A DNA stretch of 64,000 nucleotides, from the NCBI GenBank assembly GCA_021805865.1, contig JAJZDX010000003.1:62001-126000 (forward strand), written 5' to 3'. The notes under the pieces are model-generated. The model worked only from the letters and a program-made list of their open reading frames with translations, ran no database searches and was not told the DNA's origin. Source of the DNA: Pseudomonadota bacterium. GTDB taxonomy: Bacteria; Pseudomonadota; Gammaproteobacteria; Steroidobacterales; Steroidobacteraceae. A program made the position numbers and the translations under genes. Numbering within the stretch: the stretch's first letter is position 1; every line of letters starts with the position of its first letter. This document shows positions 56,696 through 64,000 of this stretch, one piece after another.

Positions 56696-57823
56696 CTAAG
56701 CGAGCAGGTTCTTCAGGACGTTGAAGTACATCCGATGGAGCGCGTCGATATCGGACACGCGCACGTGCTCGTTCACCTTGTGGATCGACGCGTTGACCAC
56801 ACCGAGCTCCACCACCTGCGCGCCCAGGGGCGCGATGAACCGCCCGTCGGAGGTCCCGCCGCCCGTCGACAGCCGCGGCGGCGCACCGGTGACCTCCCGC
56901 ACCGCCCGACACACCGCATCGGACAGCGCTCCCGAGGGTGTGTAGAACGGCTCCCCGGACAGGTACCACTCGAGCGTGTAGCGCACTCCGTGCCTGCGCA
57001 GGATCCCCTCGACCGTCTCCTTCAGGCCCTCGAGCGTCTGCACCGGCGAGTAGCGCAGATTGAACCGCGCCTTGAGCTCCCCGGGAATCACGTTCGGAGC
57101 GCCCGTGCCGGCGTTGAGATTCGAGACCTGGAAGCTGGTCGGGTCGAAGTGCTCGGTGCCCTGGTCCCACACCCGGCTGGTGAGCTCGGCGAGCGCCGGG
57201 GCGAGGGTGTGAACCGGATTTTCCGCGAGCTGCGGATAGGCCACGTGCCCCTGCACGCCGTGCACGGTGAGCCGGCCGCTGAAGGAGCCGCGCCGGCCGA
57301 TCTTGAGGGTGTCGCCGACCGCCGCCTCGCTCGAGGGCTCCCCCACCAGACACCAGTCGATGCGCTGCCCGCGCTGCCCCAGGAGCGCCGCCACGCGCTT
57401 GGTGCCCTCGACCGAGGGCCCTTCCTCGTCGCTCGTGATGAGGAACGTGATGCGGCCGCGATGGCGCGGATGGGCGCCCACGAAGGCCTCCGTCGCGGTG
57501 ATCATGGCGGCCAGCCCGCTTTTCATGTCCGCCGCTCCGCGCCCGTAGAGCACCCCGTCGCGGATCGTGGGCACGAACGGGTCGCTGCGCCACTCCTCGA
57601 GCGGCCCGGTCGGCACCACATCGGTGTGACCGGCGAAGCAGAACACCGGTCCCGCCCCGCCCCGGTGGGCCCAGAAGTTCGTCACGCCCCCGAAGCGCAG
57701 CGGCTCGACCTCGAAGCCGAGCGCGCTCAGGCGCCGGATCATCACCTCCTGGCAGCCCTCGTCGGCGGGCGTCACGGAGCGGCGGGACATCAGATCCTGG
57801 GTGAGTTCGAGTGTGGGGGACAT
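56696..57823 (-). CDS. dapE: succinyl-diaminopimelate desuccinylase
   Basis: A 375-residue dizinc hydrolase of lysine and peptidoglycan precursor synthesis. The ATG at 57823 gives [38 protein letters not shown] and [14 protein letters not shown] hold metal ligands, and [14 protein letters not shown] the catalytic Glu pair. [33 protein letters not shown] is the DapE-specific end. The reading frame continues upstream to 57904 but without the family start. Confidence 0.96.
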   Translation of the reverse strand: MSPTLELTQDLMSRRSVTPADEGCQEVMIRRLSALGFEVEPLRFGGVTNFWAHRGGAGPVFCFAGHTDVVPTGPLEEWRSDPFVPTIRDGVLYGRGAADMKSGLAAMITATEAFVGAHPRHRGRITFLITSDEEGPSVEGTKRVAALLGQRGQRIDWCLVGEPSSEAAVGDTLKIGRRGSFSGRLTVHGVQGHVAYPQLAENPVHTLAPALAELTSRVWDQGTEHFDPTSFQVSNLNAGTGAPNVIPGELKARFNLRYSPVQTLEGLKETVEGILRRHGVRYTLEWYLSGEPFYTPSGALSDAVCRAVREVTGAPPRLSTGGGTSDGRFIAPLGAQVVELGVVNASIHKVNEHVRVSDIDALHRMYFNVLKNLLA

Positions 57824-58092
57824 GGGGTGGGAGCGGCGGTATGGGGCTCGAAATGCGAAGAACCGGGCAGGCGCGTTTATAAGGCCCGCACGTCCGCTCG
57901 GCAAGCCGTTTTTCGGCCAGCGTGGCCGCGCTCTCCCCGCATCTCACCCAGGGTCTGCTCACACGGATGCGCATGCCGGCCGTCGAGCGAGGAGTCGAAG
58001 AGCGTCGCGTTCCTGCGCGCAGCAGGGAGCGATGCGGGTTTCAACGTCGATGGCGCCGGAGCGCGCGCTCGCCGGCGCCGGCCGGCCCGGGC

Positions 58093-59580
58093 TCAGCGCT
58101 GGTAGGGGTAGAAGCGGAAGGAGGCGAGGCCGACGAACAGGCTCGCGCTCGGGGCGCCGCCCACTGCGGCGAAGGCAGTGCGCTCGACGTACTCGGCCTG
58201 CATGCCGAACTGCACGTTCCCGATCTTTCCCCGGTAGAGCTTCCACCAGAATCCGCCCGTCACCTCCTCGACGGAGCTCGTGTTGCCGAGGCACACGCCG
58301 CTTCCCGCGTTGCAGCCGGAGTTGTTGAATTGCGGGGCTCCGTATCCGTACGTGGCGGTGCCGACGTTGTAGTATGTGGCGCTTTCCTTCTCGCGGCCCG
58401 CGTAGCCGTACACCGTGAGGAGCGGGTTCGGAGTGTAGATGAGCCCGAGCAGCACGTCGTACTCCCGGATCGGCGTGAGGCCCCCGGTCGGCTGCAGGGT
58501 CACATCGGGCAGCTGCGCCGATCCGTACCGGCCGATGCCCTTGCCGATGAGGCCGCTCGCCTGGAAGCTCAACACCTTCGCGAGCAGCGGCAGGATCAGG
58601 CCGGCGCCCACGCCGCCTCCCGAGGCGATGGCGCTGCGCCGATCGATGCTCGAGCGGAACCAGCGGCTCAGGCCGTAGATCTCGTAATGGCCCCAGCCCG
58701 GATCGAAGGCCATTTTCAGGATGACATCCGGCGCCACGTCGGTCGTGTACGTGGTGGTGGGGTTCAGCAGCCCGGCGGCATCGCCGCTGTTCTGAAAATC
58801 CACGCCGGGGGGCGGGAACGTGCTGCCGGCCGGCAGGCCGGCCGCGTTGATGCCGTTCGCGGTCACGGTCTGCGGGCTCTCGATCGACAGGCCGAGCGAG
58901 AGCTTGCGGTCGAAGTGCTCGACGACGCGCAGCTGGGGAACGCGCAACCAGTTGAAGCCGACGACGTACGAGGCATCGATGCCGAGCGGAACGTCCTCGT
59001 GACGCGGGTACAGGCCGTCCTTGTAGAGCGTCGCCAGGCTCCACTCCTGGCCCGCGAGCACATCGAGTCCCCAATCGGTGGTGACCCGGCCATAGAAGAC
59101 GCGCATCCGCAGCGTGTAGCTGTTGCTTTGACGGGAGTTGGACGTCACGCCGCCGCTCAGGAAGTCGGTCTCGAAGTACGCTTCGGCGCGAACGCCGTCG
59201 AGATCCTGCCCCTGCGCGAGCAGCGAAAAGCGGCTTTGACGCGCGCTCTCGCGAAATTCCGAGACCTGGCTGTTCGGATTGTCGCGAAACGGGATGCCGG
59301 TATTGAGATCCGAGCCGACGTCGGCGGTCTGGTTACGATTGCGATAAATCGTGGCGAGCTCGGCGAAGCCGCCGAAGGTGAGCGTGAGCGGGCCGGTGCG
59401 GATCGAGGGCGCAGCGGCCGATTGAGCGAATGCAGCGGGACACACGGCCGCCAGGGCGAGGGCGGCGAGCAGGCTCGGGCGCACGCGGCAGCCGGTGCGC
59501 ACGCGCCGTGCTCGCGAGGTGCCCTCCGGCCGGGCGCCGCTCCTGAATCCTGATGCCTCGAGGTGCCGGTGATTCATCAT
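58093..59580 (-). CDS. outer membrane porin, probably phosphate-regulated
   Basis: A 495-residue porin-like barrel. A long basic N-terminus precedes the signal helix LLAALALAAVCPAAFAQ, so the real start may be a later GTG. GPLTLTFGGFAELATIYRNRNQTADVGSD and FSLLAQGQDLDGVRAEAYFETDFLS resemble DcaP-like porins; the last residue is Arg after FYPYQ, unusual for a barrel. A four-half-site PhoB box begins 90 bases upstream, so it is likely induced by phosphate limitation. Substrate selectivity is not shown by sequence. Confidence 0.78.
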   Translation of the reverse strand: MMNHRHLEASGFRSGARPEGTSRARRVRTGCRVRPSLLAALALAAVCPAAFAQSAAAPSIRTGPLTLTFGGFAELATIYRNRNQTADVGSDLNTGIPFRDNPNSQVSEFRESARQSRFSLLAQGQDLDGVRAEAYFETDFLSGGVTSNSRQSNSYTLRMRVFYGRVTTDWGLDVLAGQEWSLATLYKDGLYPRHEDVPLGIDASYVVGFNWLRVPQLRVVEHFDRKLSLGLSIESPQTVTANGINAAGLPAGSTFPPPGVDFQNSGDAAGLLNPTTTYTTDVAPDVILKMAFDPGWGHYEIYGLSRWFRSSIDRRSAIASGGGVGAGLILPLLAKVLSFQASGLIGKGIGRYGSAQLPDVTLQPTGGLTPIREYDVLLGLIYTPNPLLTVYGYAGREKESATYYNVGTATYGYGAPQFNNSGCNAGSGVCLGNTSSVEEVTGGFWWKLYRGKIGNVQFGMQAEYVERTAFAAVGGAPSASLFVGLASFRFYPYQR

Positions 59581-59669
59581 GGCTCTGTACGCTGTGGTGA
59601 TCGCGATTCGCGCCCATGGGGCTAGTGTGAGACCGTGCCGGGAGCGCGTTCCTGACGGATGTCCAGTTC

Positions 59670-59709
59670 ATTACGGAAATATGACGGAGACCGGACTGTT
59701 TCATGACAG
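59670..59709 (-). promoter_or_regulatory. extended Pho box with four half-sites at 11-bp steps
   Basis: Reading on the minus strand, half-sites CTGTCAT, CAGTCCG, CCGTCAT and CCGTAAT are separated by exactly four bases each time (GAAA, GTCT, ATTT). This is 11-bp periodicity over 40 bases, as expected for tandem PhoB dimers. It faces the porin gene. TATTTC lies 10 bases after the first pair and could be a -10 element. Confidence 0.78.
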
Positions 59710-60254
59710 TCTCATGTCGGCGAATGATCTCAGAACCGCCCCTGCCCGGCACCATGGTGTCCGCGCGAGCGCCCGGGGCCCGCCCCCGGGGTTCTCCCCG
59801 ATCGAGGCCTCGCGCCGGGTCCTGTGGCGCCGCCGCTCCTTCGTTTGTTCCCGTGCGGGGAGCCGAGTGTGGCGGCCCTTGCCGATGCCCGGGCCGTCCC
59901 CGGGGCTCGCCGCAGCCGTGTGTGGTCGGGCTTCCTGCCTCGGAGCCACCGCAAGGCGATGCGCGGCGCTGCAGGCTTGGCCCGCGCCTCCCGGGGGAGC
60001 GCGGGGCTTCGGAGGCTCGCGGCACGTGCGGCCGTGAGGCGCCCTCGGCGCGCGACTTCGGCCGCTTGCCGCTGAGGTCCATGGCAGGCGACAATCGCCC
60101 CCGTGATCCGCCCGCAAGCCCCGAGGTGCCGCCGTGCAACGGCGGCACGCGGGCCAGCCGCAGCAGTGGATCGGACTTCGCCGGTGAGCGCCGGCTCATT
60201 CGACGACGGGAACATGCACCGACGAGCAAACCGGTCACGGGCTGGAACGAGACG
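59710..60254. other. long region before the first pstB
   Basis: No convincing gene is present in this 545-base stretch. The long frames are GC-rich shadows without domain features. No second Pho box was found here, so the pstB pair may use the box at 59670-59709 in the reverse direction or a distant promoter. Confidence 0.4.
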
Positions 60255-61049
60255 ATGAGCGTACCGGCCGAGCACAGTGCGGGCACCGGGGCGGCCATCC
60301 AGAAGATCGAGGTGCGTCACCTCAATTTCCACTACGGCCGCCAGCAGGCGCTGAAGAACATCAGCCTCACGCTGGCGGACCGCAGCATCACCGCTTTCAT
60401 CGGCCCCTCCGGTTGCGGCAAGTCGACGCTGCTGCGGGTGCTCAACCGGATGTACACGCTCTATCCGGGGCAGCGCGCCACCGGCGAGGTGCGCCTCGAC
60501 GGCGAGGACATCCTCTCCCCGACGATGGATGTGACTCGCCTTCGCCTGCGGGTGGGCATGGTGTTCCAGAAACCCACTCCGTTTCCGATGTCGATTTTCG
60601 AGAATGTCGCCTTCGGCCTGCGCCTCGCCCGCCGCATCGGCAAGGGCGAGCTCACCGACCGGGTGCATGCGTCGCTTCAGGACGCCGCCCTGTGGGAGGA
60701 GGTCAGGGACAAGCTGCAAGAGGACGGACGCAGCCTCTCCGGCGGACAGCAGCAGAGGCTGTGCATCGCACGCACCATTGCGCTCGAGCCGGAGGTGATC
60801 CTGCTCGATGAGCCGACCGCCGCTCTCGATCCGATCTCCACGCTGCGGGTGGAGGAGACGCTGCAGAGCCTGCGCGAGCGATACTGCATCGCCATCGTGA
60901 CGCACAACCTGCAGCAGGCGGCCCGGGTCTCGAGCACCACGGCGTTCTTGTACCAGGGAGAGCTCATCGAGGTCGGTCCGACCGGACAGCTGTTCACCGC
61001 GCCCCGCGACCGGCGCACGGACGACTACGTGACCGGGAGGTTTGGATGA
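60255..61049 (+). CDS. pstB: phosphate ABC transporter ATPase PstB (first copy)
   Basis: A 264-residue cytosolic ATPase. Walker A is [17 protein letters not shown], and the PstB-typical Q-loop is [20 protein letters not shown]. The signature is [20 protein letters not shown], Walker B is [13 protein letters not shown], and the switch is [12 protein letters not shown]. The ATG at 60255 is chosen because homology starts a little after it. The second pstB overlaps its stop by ATGA. The permease genes are 25 kb away. Confidence 0.93.
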   Translation: MSVPAEHSAGTGAAIQKIEVRHLNFHYGRQQALKNISLTLADRSITAFIGPSGCGKSTLLRVLNRMYTLYPGQRATGEVRLDGEDILSPTMDVTRLRLRVGMVFQKPTPFPMSIFENVAFGLRLARRIGKGELTDRVHASLQDAALWEEVRDKLQEDGRSLSGGQQQRLCIARTIALEPEVILLDEPTAALDPISTLRVEETLQSLRERYCIAIVTHNLQQAARVSSTTAFLYQGELIEVGPTGQLFTAPRDRRTDDYVTGRFG

Positions 61050-61990
61050 TGGAAGGCGAGGGGGCTCAGACGATGCAGGGTGCGCCGCCACCGATCCAGG
61101 CGGAAACCCCGGCCGCTCCCGGCCCGCGCGACCTGCCCGGAGAGCTCGGCATCAAGCCGAGCGGCCGGGTGCGCATCCCGGAATCGCTCGGGGAGGGCCT
61201 CGCCGGCGGTACCGCGGGCGAGACCACCGTCGATGACCCGGTGTTCTCCTGCCGGGACGTCAATGTCTTCTACGGCGCCAAGCAGGCGCTGAAGAGCGTG
61301 ACGGTCGACATCGCGCGCCGCCAGGTGCTCGCCTGCATCGGCCCTTCCGGGTGCGGCAAGTCGACGTTCCTGCGCTGTCTGAACCGCATGAACGATACGA
61401 TTCCCGGGGCGCGGGTCACCGGCACCATCACGTTGGATGGCCAGGACATCCATGACCGGCAGATGGACGTGGCGCGGCTGCGGGGGCGCATCGGCATGGT
61501 CTTTCAGCGCCCCAACCCCTTCCCGAAGTCGATCTACGACAACGTCGCCTACGGTCCGCGCATTCACAGGCTCACCCGCAGCCGCGCCGATCTCGATGAG
61601 CTGGTGTTCACGAGCCTGCAGCGCGCGGGCTTGTGGGGGGAGGTCAAAGACCGGCTGGGCACGCCCGGCACGGGGCTCTCGGGCGGGCAGCAGCAGCGGC
61701 TGTGCATCGCGCGCGCGCTCGCCGTGCAACCGGAGGTGATCCTGATGGACGAGCCGTGCTCGGCGCTCGATCCGATCGCCACGGCGCGCATCGAGGACCT
61801 GATCGAGGAGCTGCGCGAATCCTACGCGATCGTGATCGTGACGCACTCGATGCAGCAGGCGGCGCGCGTCTCGCAGCGCACCGCCTACTTCCACCTGGGA
61901 AGGCTGGTGGAAGTCGGCGCGACGGACCGGGTGTTCACCAACCCGAAGCACCGTCTCACGGAAGACTACATCACGGGCCGGTTCGGATAG
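61046..61990 (+). CDS. pstB: phosphate ABC transporter ATPase PstB (second copy)
   Basis: A 314-residue ATPase. An Ala/Pro/Gly-rich extension of about 70 residues precedes the PstB domain, which starts near [75 protein letters not shown] and [11 protein letters not shown] are classical PstB, closer to the standard wording than the first copy. The two differ throughout and are not a recent duplication. They may form a heterodimer on PstCA, or serve different permeases. Confidence 0.94.
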   Translation: MMEGEGAQTMQGAPPPIQAETPAAPGPRDLPGELGIKPSGRVRIPESLGEGLAGGTAGETTVDDPVFSCRDVNVFYGAKQALKSVTVDIARRQVLACIGPSGCGKSTFLRCLNRMNDTIPGARVTGTITLDGQDIHDRQMDVARLRGRIGMVFQRPNPFPKSIYDNVAYGPRIHRLTRSRADLDELVFTSLQRAGLWGEVKDRLGTPGTGLSGGQQQRLCIARALAVQPEVILMDEPCSALDPIATARIEDLIEELRESYAIVIVTHSMQQAARVSQRTAYFHLGRLVEVGATDRVFTNPKHRLTEDYITGRFG

Positions 61991-62019
61991 CTCGAGCCTC
62001 CCCCGACTGTTTGCAAACC

Positions 62020-62037
62020 GCGACACTCTCGTGTCGC
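62020..62037 (+). terminator. hairpin after the pstB pair
   Basis: GCGACAC and GTGTCGC form a perfect 7-bp stem around TCTC, 30 bases after the second pstB stop and 92 before the kinase start. No U-tract follows. It may separate the pstB transcript from the kinase gene. Confidence 0.45.
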
Positions 62038-62128
62038 CGTGCGCGGGCAGTGACGTTTCGCATCCGCGCGAGATAGAGTACCCGCAAGGCCCACGCTCGC
62101 AAGAGCTGCAGCTTCGCAGGTGGAGGTC

Positions 62129-64000
62129 ATGTCGCAAGTTCGCGCAGCGGTTCAGCCGATGACGCTCGGTCGTTACAACTTGATCGAGCGCCTCGGAATC
62201 GGCGGGCAGGGTGAGGTCTGGCGGGCGCACGATGGCACACGGGGCCTCGACGTCGCCCTCAAGATCCTCGCCCCGGCCCTCGGCCGCTCGCCCGCGGCCT
62301 GGGTGGGGCTCGAGCGCGAGCACGCCATCGCCGCCCGGCTGCAGCACCCCGCCATTCTTCAGGTGCTGCCTCCGGAGCGTCTCGAGGGGTACGCGGTGCT
62401 GCCGATGGAGCTCGCCGCCGGCGGGAACCTGTCCCGGCTGCGCGGGGAGGGGTATCTGCAGATCGTGCCGGTGCTGCTCGAGGTCGCCGAGGCCATCGAG
62501 TACGCGCACACCTGTGGCGTGGTGCACAGGGACCTCAAGCCGGGCAACGTGCTCTTTGACAGCCGCGGGAGGGTGAAGCTCGCGGACTTCGGCGTCGCCG
62601 CCCTGCTGCCCGGCGCCGGGGCGCAGCCGGCCGAGGCGCGTGGCGGGGGGCTCTCGCCTTTCACGGCGAGCCCCGAGCAGCTTCGCGGGGAGCCGGCCAG
62701 TCCCGCCGACGACATCTACGGTTTTGGAGCGTTGGCATACGAGCTGCTGGCGGGTCATCCGCCTCACTATCCCCGCTTCGATGCCGCCCGCGCCCAGTCC
62801 GGACCGGTCCCGCGGCTCGTGCCGACCCGGCAGGCCCCCGAGGAGCTGATCGAGGTGGTGATGCGGATGCTCGCCAAGAGCGCCGGGGAGCGTCCGGCTT
62901 CGATGCATCAGGTCATCGATGAGCTCGAGGCAACGCTCAATTCGACCCTGTGGCTCGATCCGGGCGAGCATCTGGCCGAGCCCGCGGCCCTGGCCGAGCC
63001 CGCGGCCCTGGCCGAGCCCGCGGCCCTGGCCGAGCCCGCGGCTCCGGCCGCCCCTGCCTCGGCCCCGAATTCCCTCCCGTGCGGATCTTCGCTGGCCGGC
63101 CCGCCCGCGAGCGGTGCCGCGTCCCCGCTCCACTTCTCCGAGGCCGCCCCGCAGGGTTTCACGGCATTCGATCCGTCCCCGGGCGGCTCCCGGCAGGCGC
63201 GGGCGCCGCCTGCGCCGGCCGCCGCCGAGCCGTTGTCGGCGGTGGATTCCCCGACCCCGAGGATCGAGGTCATTGCGCCCCTCGGCCCGATGCGCTCCGG
63301 TCCCCGGCATCCGCTCGCCGGCGCTCGCCGGTCGGTCCGCAAGCCGCCTCGCCTACGCTACCTGCTGTTCGGGCTGGTCTGGGGCGTGGTGATCGCGGCC
63401 GGAGCGCTGCGCTGGATCTCTCGCGAGCACCTGCGTCACGACCTCGATCGCTTCTCGACACTCGTGGCCCGAGCCGGCGGGCAAGACTTGCCGAAGTCGG
63501 CGCTGCCGGCCGCAGCCTCGGCCGCCACGCCGGCACCGCTCGCGGCGCAGCGCGCGCAGTTCAACCGGCGCCTGAGCGCGCTCGCGGCGCGCGGCGCAGC
63601 CACCTGGGACGCGACCGATTTCTCGGCGGCGAGGATTCAGGCGGCCGAGGCGAGCGGGGCGGAGGAGGCCGGAGGCGCCGCGGTCGCGCGCCGGCACTGG
63701 CGGCGGGCCGCGAGTCTGCTCTCGGCCATGCGCAGCAAGGCGCCGAGGGTGCTCGCGGCGACGCTCGACTCCGGACGGGCCGCTCTGGCGGCAGGACGGC
63801 AGGCCTCGGCCGCCCGCGCGTTCGCTTTCGCGCTGCGCATCGATCCGGGCAACCCGCAGGCGATCGACGGGCAGCGGCAGGCGCGGCGGCTGCTCGGCGT
63901 GCTGCCCCTTCTGGCCGATGCGCAGCTTGCCGAGCGGGCACGCGACTATCCGCGCGCGGCACACTTTTTCAGCCTGGTGCTCGCGCGCGACCCGGGCTAT
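62129..64000 (+). CDS. membrane Ser/Thr protein kinase (runs off the window)
   Basis: At least 624 residues, unfinished at the window end. The ATG follows GGAGGTC. The kinase domain (about 15-275) has the Gly loop GIGGQGEV (23-30), ATP Lys45 (VALKIL), HRDLKPGN (133-140), DFG (153-155) and SPEQLRG in the activation region. A repeat-rich linker (LAEPAA four times, about 282-305) leads to a membrane helix near 409-430. The C-terminal part, outside the membrane, has TPR-like helices. It resembles PknB/Hanks-type kinases. A substrate could be the FHA-cyclase in this window, but this is only inferred. Confidence 0.88.
   Translation, partial: MSQVRAAVQPMTLGRYNLIERLGIGGQGEVWRAHDGTRGLDVALKILAPALGRSPAAWVGLEREHAIAARLQHPAILQVLPPERLEGYAVLPMELAAGGNLSRLRGEGYLQIVPVLLEVAEAIEYAHTCGVVHRDLKPGNVLFDSRGRVKLADFGVAALLPGAGAQPAEARGGGLSPFTASPEQLRGEPASPADDIYGFGALAYELLAGHPPHYPRFDAARAQSGPVPRLVPTRQAPEELIEVVMRMLAKSAGERPASMHQVIDELEATLNSTLWLDPGEHLAEPAALAEPAALAEPAALAEPAAPAAPASAPNSLPCGSSLAGPPASGAASPLHFSEAAPQGFTAFDPSPGGSRQARAPPAPAAAEPLSAVDSPTPRIEVIAPLGPMRSGPRHPLAGARRSVRKPPRLRYLLFGLVWGVVIAAGALRWISREHLRHDLDRFSTLVARAGGQDLPKSALPAAASAATPAPLAAQRAQFNRRLSALAARGAATWDATDFSAARIQAAEASGAEEAGGAAVARRHWRRAASLLSAMRSKAPRVLAATLDSGRAALAAGRQASAARAFAFALRIDPGNPQAIDGQRQARRLLGVLPLLADAQLAERARDYPRAAHFFSLVLARDPGY
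62972..63043 (+). repeat. four tandem copies of an 18-bp unit in the kinase gene
   Basis: The unit CTGGCCGAGCCCGCGGCC repeats four times end to end, with only the last base of the final copy changed. It encodes LAEPAA repeats in the linker between the kinase domain and the membrane helix. Being in-frame and nearly perfect, it could vary in copy number between strains. Confidence 0.9.

Noticed and set aside
59710-60254. A gene between the porin promoter and the first pstB
   Set aside because: Long frames are open on both strands because stop codons are rare in GC-rich DNA; none has a plausible start, signal or domain.

Overview
The window is one continuous stretch of very GC-rich (roughly two thirds G+C or more by eye), gene-dense Gram-negative chromosome. 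Three large TonB-dependent receptors, an OmpW-type barrel, a porin, DsbB, PhoBR/PhoU and GTP-type PckG point to a gammaproteobacterium. The receptor style, with a plug reading RIEVL.GPQGTLFGSG, recalls Steroidobacterales/Nevskiales/Xanthomonadales-like lineages. That placement is an inference from gene content; no 16S rRNA, tRNA, CRISPR array, insertion sequence or phage gene was seen.

Layout. 0-3 kb: a TonB receptor behind two copies of a 15-nt palindromic operator, with what may be the first codons of a divergent LacI-type regulator at the left edge. 3-6.4 kb: a lipid module (cyclopropane fatty acid synthase, geranylgeranyl-reductase-like flavoprotein, YkoP-like protein). 6.7-12.2 kb: a lipoprotein hydrolase, OmpW, a DUF2946-like small protein and a TonB receptor with a carboxypeptidase-regulatory-like N-terminus. 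12.3-17.1 kb: signalling (PAS-GGDEF-EAL with a broken GGDEF, a DesK/DesR-type pair, PaiB). 17.3-30.2 kb: a probable amine or amino-acid island with two APC permeases, a PYROXD2-like oxidoreductase, an HTH-cupin regulator, a TonB receptor, a TPR-sulfotransferase and a class III aminotransferase. 30.3-32 kb: mtnA overlapping a FucA-like class II aldolase, which looks like the DHAP-shunt form of methylthioribose salvage. 32-35 kb: pstA, pstC, pstS behind a clear Pho box. 35-43.3 kb: DUF488, an OPT transporter, an MFS exporter, DUF302, an SDR, an aldo/keto reductase, and a secreted protein with a HEMGE motif. 43.6-53.1 kb: a P1B-5-type metal ATPase fused to a hemerythrin-like domain, DusA, a class III cyclase-FHA protein, PckG, a DinG/YoaA helicase and TsaB. 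53.2-62 kb: phoB, phoR, phoU, dsbB, dapE, a porin behind a four-half-site Pho box, and two overlapping pstB genes. 62.1 kb to the end: a Ser/Thr kinase that runs off the window.

The strongest theme is phosphate starvation. Pst parts are split into two blocks about 25 kb apart (pstSCA without pstB, then two pstB genes without permeases), with phoBR-phoU between them. PhoB-box-like sequences precede pstS, the porin and possibly phoB, so the porin is probably a phosphate-responsive channel. Other points worth following are the MtnA-aldolase pair, the TPR-sulfotransferase island, the ATPase-hemerythrin fusion, and a hairpin abutting the ribosome binding site of the second TonB receptor.
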